Below are positions 26,993 through 40,500 of a stretch of DNA of 64,000 nucleotides, in pieces. Position 1 is the first letter of the stretch; each line of letters starts with the position of its first letter. The stretch is from Gorsachius magnificus. Lineage: Eukaryota; Chordata; Aves; Pelecaniformes; Ardeidae. Below the pieces are notes generated by a model that was not told the origin of the DNA, made no database searches, and saw only the letters and a program-made list of their open reading frames with translations. The translations under genes and the position numbers were made by a program. The DNA lies in the NCBI GenBank assembly GCA_034008185.1, contig CM067081.1, forward strand, positions 27,216,806 through 27,280,805. The letters are read 5' to 3'.

Positions 26993-27470
26993 TTTTGGGC
27001 CCCTCACTACACAAAAGACACTGAGGCACTGGAGCATGTCCAGAGAAGGGCAAAGAACCTGGTGAGGGGTCTGGAGCACAAGTCTGATAAGGAGGGGCTG
27101 AGGGAACTGGGGTTGTTTAGCCTGGAGGAGGCTGAGGGGAGACCTTATCGCCCTCTACAACTGCCTGACAGGAGGCTGTAGCCAGGTGGGTGTTGGTCTC
27201 TTCCCCCAGGTAACAGGCAAGACAAAATGGCCTCAAGTTGTGCCAAGGGAGGTTTAGGTTGGGCATTAGGAAAAATTTCTTTAATGAAAGAGTGGTCAAG
27301 CATTGCAACGGGCTGCCCAGAGAGGTGGCAGAGTCCCCATCCCTGGAGGTGTTCAAAAAACACGTAGACGTGGCACTTTGGGACATGGTTTAGTAGGCAT
27401 GGTGATGTTGGGTTGACAGTTGGACTTTATGATCTTGGAGGTCTTTTCCAACCTTAATGATTCTATGATA
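26993..27470 (+). mobile_element. CR1 LINE 3' fragment
   Basis: It begins with TTGGGCCCCTCACTAC and runs in CR1 sense on the plus strand. Recognisable segments include GAGGGAACTGGGGTTGTTTA, AGACCTTATCGCCCTCTAC and CAGAGAGGTGGCAGAGTCCC. It ends with TTTTCCAACCTTAATGATTC and a short TATGATA tail. Several indels break the ORF2 frame. It lies tail to tail with the related copy at 28062-28545. Confidence 0.93.
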
Positions 27471-28061
27471 AACCAAGTAGTTCAACTCACTGAAGCTATA
27501 CAAAAAACCCTCTAACGACAACTACCCCAAACACTTGAGGCAGTTGCAGACACCTTGCCAAGGGACATTCAGCTTGCTCAGAACATCCTGCTGTTCACTG
27601 CCCTTAGACGCTGAGCTTCTCGGCCAGAGCCAGCACCCCCCTTCCAAAGCTGCCATTTGCTGATGGTGAACATAATGAGAAACTCATCCCTCCCCAGATC
27701 TCTCTGCAGCTGGCTTCAGCTCTTTCAGCTGGACTTATTAAGATGCAGCAAGCAGCTGCACCTATGAAGACTGCCTAGCTTAGCCCCCAGGACTATCCTG
27801 CTGCTGCTAAACTTCAGCAACATGAGCCACAGTGTACCAGGCTAGCTTCCTCCCCAGATTTAAAACCACAGTTAAAAAAAAAGAATAAAAAAAAAAACCA
27901 AAAACCATCAACTTAAGAAACAAAGGTGAACGACAAAAGAGAGCATTTTGCCTGAAACACAAATTTCTTGCAAGATTCCCCTTGAAGAGAGCTATAAACA
28001 ATAAACATAGTTTCACTTTCAAATTGCAGAATGGGCTCTCGCCACTGCAGTGAAAATACAG
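27471..28061. other. Spacer between two convergent CR1 copies
   Basis: 591 bp of non-repetitive intron with an A-rich run at about 27872-27903. No gene or transposon is seen. It would form the loop if the flanking inverted CR1 copies paired in RNA. Confidence 0.6.
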
Positions 28062-28545
28062 TCATAGAATCATAGAATCACCTCGGTTGGAAAAGACCTT
28101 TAAGATCATCGAGTCCAACCGTTAACCTAGCACTGCCATCCCACCACTAAACCATGTCCCTAAGCACCTCATCTATCCTTCTTTTAAAGACCTCCAGGGA
28201 TGAGGACTCCACCACCTCCCTGGGCAGCCCATTCCAGAGCCTGACAACCCTCTCAGTGAAGAAGTTTTTCCTAATGTCTAGCCTAAACCTGCCCTGGCGC
28301 AGCTTCAAGCCATTCCCCCTCGTCCTATCATCTGTTACCAGGGAAAAGAGGCCGACCCCCACCTCGCTACAGCCTCCTGTCAGGCAGTTGTAGAGGGCGA
28401 TCAGGTCTCCCCTCAGCCTCCTCTTCTCCAGACTAAATAATCCCTCAGCCGCTCCTCGTATCACTTGTGTTCCAGACCCCTCACCAGCTTGGTTGCTCTC
28501 CTCTGGACCTGTTCCAGCAAGGCAACATCTTCCTTGTAGTGAGGT
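28062..28545 (-). mobile_element. CR1 LINE 3' fragment
   Basis: The plus strand starts TCATAGAATCATAGAATCAC, the complement of the CR1 3' tail. It continues with TTAAGATCATCGAGTCCAACC and the reverse complement of the CR1 ORF2 C-terminal region. On the minus strand, frames read [35 protein letters not shown] and [17 protein letters not shown]. One frame is open for 133 codons, but the 5' end of it is out of register with the CR1 protein. It is the opposite-strand relative of the copy at 26993-27470. Confidence 0.93.
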
Positions 28546-31500
28546 CAAGCCTGTGCATGTTCAAAAGAAAGCAAATATATCTGAAGTCTTGTGATAACTG
28601 CAACCCTTCTTTGCTCCCTTTCAAAGCGGACAAGAAAACTATCGACATCATCTGTTGCTCTATCACCCGAAGCGGCAGGTTTGTGGGCAATTTAGAAGTT
28701 CCAGCTTGGGTGATTAAAGACAGCAGTGTGCCAACGCGGGCATGCCAGGCAGTGTAAGCAAGTTATAGAGCAACCCCATCTCATCCATGCTGCACCAAAC
28801 TGGGCAATAAAGAGTTTCCCCATTCAAACCCTCTTCTAGAATAGGTTCTTTCTGGCCATTATAGAGATAGCAAAAATAAGGACTTTTTTAGAAAGTTATA
28901 TTCATGTGTGCATTCGGTAGTTTATTCGATTTTGGCAGTGTAGGCAATGAAGAGAGATGGAATATAGGACATGTAATTTACATAAAACATTTGTGTGGAT
29001 TTGCTGTATCAAATCAGGATTTTAAAGTCTGTTATGTAAGAGGAGGGGAAAAAAAATCCCCAATTTGGCCAGGTTCTATACAATCTGGATGACTGATCTC
29101 ATTTAAATAAAGGTCCAATAATAACTCAGGAAGTAGCACTCAATTGTATTGCAATGCCCTTTTCTCCCTTGTAAATGGTATTTATAATAACCATTTTTAT
29201 TTAATAAACATTTAAACAGTGATCACAGGCTCTCTGATCACCCTATCTGGTCGGAGATTAGAACATTGGTACAGTTCAGAGGATCTACGCTCAGCCTACA
29301 GCCCAAATGCTGCCCTGCATCTGGTTCAAAAGGGCAAGTTTAGGTCAAATACTTAAATCTATTTGCCTGGCTTTTATCAGTCTGTGTTACAACTTCTACA
29401 TTAAGTATGTTTTAGTATCTAATTGATTCATATAATTTTTAAGTAAATCATGCCTCGAGTGACTGGTAAAGCTATTTGGGCAACTGGAAATTATTGTAAG
29501 TGCATTATACAGATAGAGAATTCAATGTTCCCCATTTAATAATCCCCAAATGGTTTTTAAAGAATGTTTCAAGGCTTGTATCATGGAATACAGTATGTGA
29601 AAGACAGAGCAAGTACAAAGGATAGGCTGCTATTTATGGCATTCATTAAAAGATAGGTAACTCTTTCCCTCATTTTCCAGTGTATCCTGTCTTCTCTGTT
29701 CAAAGCTTTCAGATTATAGCTAACTAGGAGCAAAATTAGGGCTGAGGGCTCTCTGTTTTGCACTATGAAATACCACTGCCATACCCACTGCTTTATTCCT
29801 AACTTGCAAAATGTAGTTGGCTTGTTTAAGGTGCAATACAATATTTGAAATCTGGTATCTAGCTTTTCAAACGTTGTTCTAAGTCAAGTTATTGCTCACT
29901 CTGATTTCTAGTCTGTTTATCTGTGCTGACTGCAGTATTGCTTTCCTTACAAACATCCTCACCAGGAAACAACAGACTATTTTTATTACAGCACCACCAG
30001 AAAGGTTTGAGCACTTCTCCACTTATATTAGAAATGAAAAAATAATAGATTCAGTAACAACGGTGATAACAACAGTCAGAGATAAAACTGCACTTCACTC
30101 ACAGTAATCCATCAAGCTGGGAATACTGCAGAGAGGCAGAGACCTGCTTGAGAGACTGAACTCCAGTTTTCCAAGGCCAAAGCATTTCCAAACCAAGCCA
30201 AGTTGAGTCAAAAAGAACTCCTGGGAGTTCACCTGCAGGCATGCAAGTTCACGTAAGCTGGGCTAGTACTGGGTAGCACAGGGCTTAAAAAAGTATCGAA
30301 ACCCAAGAAAGTAGTACCAGTGCTTTTTGGCCACATGTAAGAGGCTATGCCCTGCTCAATGCCCACTGCAAAGTGGCTGCGGGTAACTCAGCTTTTTGCC
30401 TAAGCCGCAGAACTAGAGATGCTGACGAATTTCTAATCACCCATTGCGATTGCAAACTCCTCCTGGCATTTTAGCTTCAGGAAACAAGAGCTATCCTTGG
30501 CCTCTTTTCTTACGCACCTGTGGGCAGACAATACTATGCAATAGCTCTTCTATTTCACAGGAGTATCTGCATTTCTGCGTGTAATGAACTACTCTGTTTT
30601 ACACAATACTCACTTCATGCTCCTTGCAGCTATTCCAAATACTAATAGACTCAAAACCCACTGATGAGTAGCACTCACATAACATTGTATAGTAACGGCA
30701 ATTCAGTGGAGAATAGAGAGGAGGTAGATTAAATCTGAGCTACAGGTTCTATACTAAGATCAAAAGACCCTATTTCTGTGTCTACAGCAGCCTCTGAGGA
30801 AGAGTCCAATTCTCTCACGCTTTCACTGTCACAGAACTGGATTTATTAGCATGCCTATGTGCGATGCACAGTATTTTGTGCTGATTACCACTTACAAAAC
30901 TGAAAAGCAAATTAATGTTCTCCTTTGAAAACATGTAGATTATTTTGCAACTAATTCCAAATTAATACCTTAGCTACTTTGCGACCATGCACTCAGAAAT
31001 TCACAGTCATAGAACTGATGGCTGCAAGGCAGCCTCAAAAATAAAATTTTACACTAACACAGAATCATGACTACAATATGCTCCCTCTGTCTGCATTCAT
31101 TTTAGAAAACTGACGAACTGATGACAGGTGTCAGTTTGTGCTTCTTAAAAGAAAGATCAGATGGGAAACCAGATTGCAGTTTTACTGGAGGTCAAATATG
31201 AAAATACTTTTAGAGTTCCAGAGAGGCTAGGGATCCATGTGACCAACAGACATCCTAATAGTGATCACTTTTAATCCTGTCTTTGCTGGGATATGTAGAA
31301 TGACAACATCTAATTGCTCTCTGCAAATCACAAAATTGGGACTTTCTTATTTTACACTGTAAAAACAATTCTTTTTTTTTTTTTTTAACCAGACTATAAC
31401 ACATTTTATTGTACAGTTGGTTAAGCTGTCCCGAAAACTTGCATTTTCCAGTGTATTATGTCTATGCAACTAATACACCTTTCCACAGGAGCCCTGTAGC

Positions 31501-34500
31501 TGCCTATAACAGGTCTGCGATGGCTGAATTAAAAAGAGAAGCGAACACCTCAATTACACTTTAAAAAGTTCCTGTTAACAGTCAATATGGAGCCCATACT
31601 CCATCGAATATCAAGCTTTTGCTTCCACTGCCTATTAGCGACAAGAATGAAATCACTCTGTAGCAGTGTCCCTGTCCTTTGTGCAGCAGAAGCTGTTCCT
31701 TGGCAACCGATGCAGACAACTGAGTTGCCACAGAAACGGGAAAGACTAATTTATAAAAAGTCTGAAACAAAGCGACTGTAAGGGCAACCCTAAATAGGGC
31801 GGGTATATGCTGTACCACTTCCTACAGCATTCCCATCGTTAAAAAAAGAATAAATGAAAATACTAAATTACTAGTTGTAATTTTCATTATTTCTGTAAAA
31901 TTGTGTTTACAGAGAGCTAATGTTTCACTGCCTCAGCAGTGAGTAGCCCCTTTCTCCCTTTGGTTCAAGTTGGCAAATATACCTGAGATTTATACTGCAG
32001 CTGAAGAGAACGCTTCCCATTTCAGCCAGTGTCTTCTCTTTCAGGGCAGAGGAGGGCTGAGGGGAAGAGGCACGGAACAGCTGGACAAAGCAAGGGTTCA
32101 CATAGTGAAAAGGCAGAATAATTGTGTACACCATAGTTCACTTGAGTTAAGGAACATATATTTACATTTCTTATCCATTAATAAATATTTATTAGTAGAA
32201 AGTGTTTTATCTTATTTAGTAATTAGAGAGATGCCAGACATAATCATCTCCTGAATGCATTTTAACCACATTTACATTTTGTGTATGTGCACATGTGGAG
32301 AGCACGCTCAAGACATACATTTTGTACCAGTGAGCAAGGAGGGAGAAATAAAACCACAACATACTGCATTTCCCAGGAAAGGAAACCAATATAAAAACAA
32401 ACGCTCTCTTCAAAGAGAAAGCTAGTAGGTTCAGCTGCCCAGCCAGGCAACTTGACTCCTCAGCACGATATACTCAAGAGAAAGAGAGATGAAGAGAGCC
32501 TGAGTACATTTGCTCTGAGACAGACTCACTGATGGTGGGTTCCCACCGACGCGCACAGGCTGGATCCTCCTCCTGCCAGGCTATCTCAGCGCTCTCCAGT
32601 TCACCATGGCACCTCCACAGAGTCAGGGTTAGGCAGTAACTGCTGGTTTACTGACCGGCTGGTCAGGGCTTCTGTGCTACATGAGCAGCTGGCTTCTGCC
32701 GAACACAGCATCTGTGAGAAGAGTCCTGGCTGCCTCACTTCACAAGGGGAAAAGTCCGCTCACAGCACCAAGGGCATCAACCCGAGCCTGTTTTACTCAG
32801 CCATAAAATTCTATAGTCATTGGAACTGCTTCAAAATTGCTATTGCTCTTTCAAGTTTGACTTAAGCAGACCAATAGGTTCAAAATGTATTAAGCAAGGA
32901 CTGAAATTAATAGTCCATACACTTTATTTCCTTGAGAAATTAGACCAGAACTGAACACATCAGCAAGTTCAAAAGAAAACACATCCTCCTGATGCTTTCT
33001 GCAAATCAAAGAAATCAGTCATACACCTGTACTCATCCTCAGCTATTCAATGAACTGTGAAAACCAGTATTCTCACTGGTGATTATCACCAAGACTGTCA
33101 GGTGTGTAAAACCCAGTGGAGCTAACAGAAAGCAGCTGCTCCAAAGAAATGCTGCACATCAATCACTCACTGTGAATTATAAAAGGGAAAAAAAAATATG
33201 CATCCCAACTGAGCAATTCCATGAGTTCCCTTAGTTTAACACTTTACCTGCTACGTAAACAAACAAATTCTGCACAGATTCCTTTAATTTTAATGCAACA
33301 GTGAAATAATTTCTGAGCTATAGGGTGTTTGTAAGAAGTTTCTCCAGTGTATTACACACAAACAGCCTATTTCCCACCACAGCCAGTCACCCTAACAACC
33401 TGACAACTACTGCATACAGCTTCTCCAGAGAGTTTTGGTTTAAAGGTAAGTAGAGGTTAAAATTTAACCTCTATAGCTTGAAGGGTTGGTGTACCAAATA
33501 TCATCTGTTAAGTTCTCTCTACTATGGTGCTCTAACAGAGCTACAGTAACTTTTGAGTTAGCCTTAGAGAAACCCGGGAATATAAAACAAGACATGAGGA
33601 ATTTGAGTCCTTTTAACTAGACACTGAACAGCAGAAGATCTGTGAGCGCAGACCAAATTCACTTGACAGAAATGTAAGAAATTTATCCAGCTATCTCAGA
33701 ATTGGTTTTATACTTCAACTATTTGGCTATTCAGATGCCTTACAAGAGTTAAGAGTGACTGTCACCTTAGCAAACAGCCAAAAGCAGTGGGTAGCACACA
33801 TTCTTCTCTCTTTACAGACTGTGTCCCAAAGTGTAAGAAGTTTTTATTAATATGCAAGCTCTTAAGTCATTTCACTGAAATCCATCATTGTACATCCTCC
33901 ACTCTTCGAAAAGACAGGTGAAGATACACTCTGCACTAGGCAGTCTTAATTCTCTTCTGCTGAAGACATGGTCCGGTCATAAGTCTTCTTGAACTTCCCT
34001 CGACCTCAGGAAGTCAGTCAATAAAACTGCACCTGGATATCTGACAGCATTATACTTCGAAGACACTTTTCAAAACCGTGAGTGACAAATCCATTCTTCA
34101 CTGCCTACATGAATTCAGTTTACCCACAGAAAAGATTATAACTCCAACTTGTCATCAAACTCTTAGCTTACTGGAACAAGGTAGCTGTTGTGATGTATGT
34201 TAAATCAAGAATGTGCAGTCTACTGCTTATTTTAACAGTTCCTTCATTCCTCATCCTAAAACATCCATTGGATTAAGGATTCTTCGTCATTCTGAAACGC
34301 AAGCAATAACAAAGATTTCCCTAGTACCTCTGAAAGTAAGGACTTTCACATTTTTATATGAAAGCCACACACTTCAATAGCTCCAAAGATCAGCAGCAGT
34401 GCTAAAATAATGACTCTGTTGGTGACAATTTTTTCCACAGCCTGCAAATATTTTAACAAATATTTTTAAGCAAGTAGCAGATTGCTTGCATTTATATGTC

Positions 34501-37500
34501 ATGGAGCAAGATCAGTGCTCCATCCACCCCAAACTTTCTAGTAACATTTTCCTCTCCAAAGACAGCTGTGCACGCTATCCCATATATGAAAACTATTTCC
34601 TTATAAAGCCAGCTGCCATAGCTAAGGACTAGTCCAGATGGGCTTTCCTCAGTACTAGTTCCCAGCAGAACCAAACTTCACAAAGCTGGGGGAAATCTGA
34701 GCCATAATAACAAGGGGCAGGAAGAAGATGAGGGTGAAAATCCACCTGAAAAAAAAAAAAAAACAACTGGGATAACAGTTTTTGTTCACAGACACCATCA
34801 ACTGGAAGAAACAAACAAACAAAAAATTCTAAGTCCTTATTTGTTCTCAAGAGAAGTGATGTGAGCACTGGATCGCGGGTGTAGGTGTACATAAGTACAC
34901 AAAAGAGCTCCAACCTGCCCTTCCCAGTGGGGCAAATTACTGAGTAGCAGAGATTTATGCAGGCATCTCTGAAGAAATGAAATCTGAGTTATGCAGGATC
35001 ATAACAGAAGGGAAAAAAATAATTACCTCTTTTCAATGTAGATAAACTGTATCCTCGTTCAGGAAATAACTTTACATTTATTGGAGGAAGGAAAAGTCAC
35101 CCCAAAAACAACCTCCCCTTTGCCTCCCTGCCCCTTCCCTATTAGAAGGGAGAAAATTAGAGGGAGTACAGTGTGCCCAGCTGCTTCACAATGTTGGTAA
35201 GTAGCTAATGGTCTTGCTTCTCTTCCATATGACAGTTCAGAAGCATGTGAATGAGGTATGATGTCTGAAGATTTCAAAGGGTATGAAATTTTCTGAATAA
35301 GAGCCATACCAAAAAACGTAGGTTAATTTAGTTTATTATTCTATTGCAGGATATGTCACAATACTTTAAACTTGTTAGCATTAGCCAGTTGACTCAGAAT
35401 GCTATTATTCACAGCACTTAAATCTGTTCTGAGAAAGGAAGTTCAATAACATGAAGCTTACAGAAAATTTTGAAGTCAAAAAGAAAAGATCTGCCTAAAG
35501 GGGAGAAAACCCAAATTATGGTTTCACTGACAAGACAAAACAAAATTTAGGCTACAAAGGCTACTAAGTCTTTCGTCTGCTAATTTTTTTTATTCAGAAA
35601 GCCCTTACTTAGCTTCAGTAATAGGTTTACCAAATTAACTCTTGAGATATGTCTGCAATTAAAATTTTTTCAGACTTGGTAAAGATCTAACATAAATACT
35701 TGGATACATCACAGTTTATGTAGATGGCAGAAGACTCTCTAAACTACTTGTTACATTTTTTTAAATGGAGGAGCATCTACCTTTCTATGGTCTCGAGTCG
35801 TCTCCTCCTTCTTTGGTATACATTATCTGGGATCTGCCAGGAGACAGCTGCATCTCCCTCTGCAGTGCCTACTATAACCCTCCTAACCCTCTGGCTCCCG
35901 TAAGTCTCATGGAATGGTAAATCAGTTCCTTTTCCTGACTTACATGTAACACAGGCTCCTGTGTAAAAGAGGCGAGTGATCTTCTCATGTCTCTTCAGTA
36001 GCTCTGTGCTGCTTTCTACGAACTTCTCTCTCCTTGCTGTTCCTTTTGTGCTGTGTTTAGCCTCGCCATTCCAGTCTACTAGCATCATCCATGACAATTT
36101 TGTATTGTCCCCTCAACTTCTGTTGGTATCTCTCCTCATGGAGGGCAGATTATCCAGTCTCATGCTCATCTTCACGTCCACTGCTAAATAATCAGTCTCT
36201 CCTTCTCTACATCTCTAAGTGACTGCAATGCAGTACTAATTTAAAAAAGGAATTATGTACACCTTACTGAAGGCAAAATGTCTCAGTCTTATTTTGCATA
36301 AACCTCCCATTTAACTGTTATCAAGCATTTTCTGCCTAACCTTGATTAGGACTGCAGGCAGCAGTAGTGTCTTTGTTCTTTCTAATGCAGCACACACCCA
36401 CTGTACCTCAGAAAACTACTCCAGCTCTACTTGACAAGCCAAGAATGACTTGTCACCTTTTCTAATCTCCTTGGAGGTTTTTTGTACCAAGTTTAAAGAC
36501 TTATTTCCAGGAAGTAATCTAAAATAATACAGAATAAAAGTTAAGGAAAGTTGGTACATGCTTTTTAGTGAGGCTTTGTTCCCAAAGAACGGAAATACTT
36601 ACTGTACAGACAGACTGCCATTGATTTGGGATACAAAGACTTCCCACACACTCTATCTAGGTTCTTTTGGGGGAGAAAATCTGGAGCTGTAAGGCTGCCT
36701 GTCATTTCAGGATTTCAGAATTATGTTAAGTCGTGACAGGCTGCTTAAAAAAAAAAGAAGAAAAAAAAAAAGGTAAGTTTGATGACTGTATAACATCATA
36801 ACGTTCCTGTTCCAACACTGCAGCAGGACAAGATGCCACAGTTTGAAACTAAAGGCAAGGGAGAACCTCTCCTACCCAGGGGAGGAACTGGAGGCAGTGG
36901 AGAAGAGCTTCAATCAGTATAACCAGAATATAGGTCATTTTTCAGAGCACGCGTCTCTTATTTCAGTGATCCTTCTGATTATTTGCCTGTAAGAGAAGCA
37001 GAACTGTTAAAGTTTTCCTCTTCCTACAGAGGTACAATTTGACATTCAGTTTTTCTCCCCCTCCTTCTGTAACATTTAAGAGAGCAGTTCCTACTGTATG
37101 CTGTGAAAGATGACTGGCATTCACTTGGATTCAGCACAAGAGAAACCAGAGCTTAATTTTCTTTTCTAGGACAGCCCTCCTCCATCTGCAGATAGAAGCA
37201 TTCATTTTTTTACAGGGATGCCACATTTAAAAGCTACTCCTCCTACAGTGTCATTGAAGACTTGCCAGAGAAAGGAAAGTCTCATCCTTTCATTCTCATC
37301 ACCTCCCTCCCCCCACAAACAATCAAAGTATAAAATACAACAGGCTATATACCAGGATCCCACATTTAAATACTGCTGCTTAAATGAGATTTAAATAAAA
37401 GCTGCAATATAATTTCAGTTGAAAGCATTTTTCAGGAAGGTGTTATTCCTACAAATATTATTTCATCTATAATGACTCCTATACTTCTTTACCCATTTGC

Positions 37501-40500
37501 TCCTTTGGTCTCACATTTAAAATTTAGTAAATGTTTTAAAATTAATTTTAGCTTCAAGGCATTATTTCTTGCTCCCATCTTAATGAAATTGTCTGATTAA
37601 AAAAAACATTCAACTGAATAGCTTTTTGTCAAAAACAAAAGTTATTAAGTAAATGTATTCATTTAGACAAATACTTTAACTGAAAATGTCAGACATTTTA
37701 TTAACTACTGGAACATTTATACATGACTATAAAAAGTTTTATTTCCTTTCAATCTTGTATTACAGAAGTGGACCCCCAGAGAGACTTTACCCTAGTAGCT
37801 TGGCATGTCCACACTACAGGTACTGAATGTTCATCTCAAGTTTATTTGTTGCTAAATTTAACTAAAAAGAATGAAAAGTTCAAGTACCAACGTTCCTGGT
37901 TCTCAGCCAGTTAGAACAGTCCTGTTCTTCCTATTTCATCCCTTCAGATACTATGTCTCTCTCAGCCTTTGCTCACCATACCGAGAGCAATCAATGCTAA
38001 TATTAGTCCAATTGTCTTTCCATAAGGTACAGAAATTTTAGTTTGCCTACCCCTGATGGAAAAAAAGCAGATGGCAACAACTGCTTTCACAAAGATCCTA
38101 ATTAACTGCACAACCACTAAATACTCCTTACTTCCATGTCCCATTCTCTTACATACATACGCTTTTCCACCACCTCATAGCAATGACATGTTCAACACTT
38201 CATGCATTTAAAAGCCTTCACATATCATACTTACTGTACTCTCATCTGGTTTCTGTTCCTCTATTTCTGATAGGCCACTTGATTATTCTTTCCTACATTA
38301 ACTGCTTCATATTTGCCTTATTAAATTTTACACTGATTGGAGTCCGTGTTCCCAATTCATCAAGATCACACTCTATTTAAACAGATTCCTCCAGAGTATT
38401 TGCAATGCTCCTCAATCTGCCCCAGAACAGATGTGTTCTGGTTTAGAAACTGAAATGTCCAAATACCAATTTTTTTTTTCCTTTAAGCCTATAAGCTGCT
38501 GCCTTCTTCACAAATATATAGAAAACTGAATGTATTGGAGCACAGGAGGTATTTTTAAGTAGCAAGTATAAAAGAACAGAAGTACAATAGCATTTCAGAT
38601 AGCAACATGGACTACTCAGACAACAGGAAATAACAGGGTGCCTTTTTGTATTGCTCTCACCCTAAACCCACAGGTGTAAACTCTGCTACCACCATCATAC
38701 CCACACAGGGGCACTGACCCTATTCATGCTCGTGTAGCTACACTAAGAAGGGCACAGAAAATAGATTCCTCTGTATCAGAATCAACAATGTCATATAAGG
38801 ATTTTTTCATGATCATGAGCTTCTGTATTTTTAAACTTTTTATTCTTACGCACCAAGACAGAATTATGGCATGCACGAGTTTATTCTCATGTGAACACAG
38901 GGTTTCTCATTATCAGTGTCTAGTGTGTCAGGATCATTTCCCACAACACATGCGTGTTGTGCTCACCTCCTTCTCAAAGTTATTTCCTCTCCAAGGAGCA
39001 TGGTAAGTATGCCACTTAAACACTCCATATATTGCATTAAATCAGATTTTGTGTGGGAGTAAGATGCAAACACAAATGTCATACATGGAGAAACAGCAGA
39101 AGGTTAAAGAAATCTTGATTGTAAGAATACAAGATGTACAAACAGAAGAGCTGGACTATAGAATCTAGATGGCATGCTCAGCAGACCATTTCACATGTAG
39201 AACAAACTCTGCAGAAAGGGTCATTTGTCAGAATTTGCTAAATTTTAAACAAACAGAGGAGCTGTGACTAGAAATCAGAAAAGGAGATAAAACAAATACA
39301 CAAGAAGCATGGAAATTAGTTAAAAATTCAAAGAAAATGAAGGAGTCTCCAGAAAACCTTCAGAAAAAATGATTCAGAGACAGATAAGAAATCAAGAAAG
39401 GGAACATGAGGTAGCACAATATTTCAGAAACAACTAGAATAAAGAAAGTGTCAAAGGTTTAGCTTCTGGATGCATGCTATATAGCAGCAGCTGCAGTTTG
39501 CAATTCAAATTAATGCAAAACAGACACACAACCTGGCTGCAGGGGAAGGCAGGTGAAAGTATTTTAAACAGCAAACATTATTCTGTTTAAAAAGTCAGCG
39601 CGTGCATTTTAGACAATATCTGTCTTCCCGCAATTTTAATCAAAGGCACTCTACCCTGGCTATTCCACAAGATGCCCTCCTTCTTCCCCTACTGTCTGGC
39701 AGCTTTGAGAAAATCGTTGCTTAAACTGAGCCAAAAAGACAATTAAAAGCAGTTCAAACTAAGATTTCACTCTCCATTCACTCGATGAGTAAAGGTCTCT
39801 TACAGTTTTAAGCTATCAAAGCTCAAAGGCGTTTTATTTAAAAGAAGTTGCTGAGATCCAACATTTAATGGAAAACCAAATCCACCAGAACAACTGATTT
39901 GGGAGAGGCAATCAGCCTCAACTACTTAACTTGAGTTTTATTTTCAGTAAGATCCAATGCTGAAATTAAAACCTTATAATGCTTTTCTGGTTACAGTGGA
40001 AACATACTACAGTCTTCTGTCTTGCTTTCTAAACTTAAACTCACTTATCTCTGATAATTTCACATCTATCTGTGCTCATTTTTATCTATGTGTAAAGTAC
40101 CATACCCTGTCCTGCATGCCTCAAGTCCCCGAAGACTTCTTTGCTCTTCTGTCTATGACTTCAAGAATTCAGTCCTATGGAGGAAGCTCGACAACCTCCT
40201 CGGCAGCCTTCTCAAGCAAAAACACTTCCTTGTAGCAGGTGGTCTGACCTACTAAAAAAAGGGTTTTTTTGGAAAACATAACAGAAAGTACTTAATAAAA
40301 TTTAAGAACAAACTATATGTGATATACACATTGTCACATACCACAAACCAGTGACATCAGAAAAAAATCTCAAAAGAGTTTGATTTATTTTTATAAGTCT
40401 AAGCCACTTTCAGAGCACTAGTGTCTTCATTTAGTACAATGGAAATATTTTAAACTACTGGTAATTGTATTAGTCCCTAAATCTGATTGAGTCGGGACAT

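Noticed and set aside
31004..31080. TCATAGAACTGATGGCTGC, reminiscent of a CR1 tail
   Set aside because: Only the first few bases resemble the CR1 end. The TCCAACC and ATCATCTAG blocks that should follow are absent.
35777..36097. 106-codon minus-strand frame with a basic C-terminal end
   Set aside because: Length is within chance expectation. No family, splice context or start context supports it. An old DNA transposon origin was considered, but no terminal repeats were seen.
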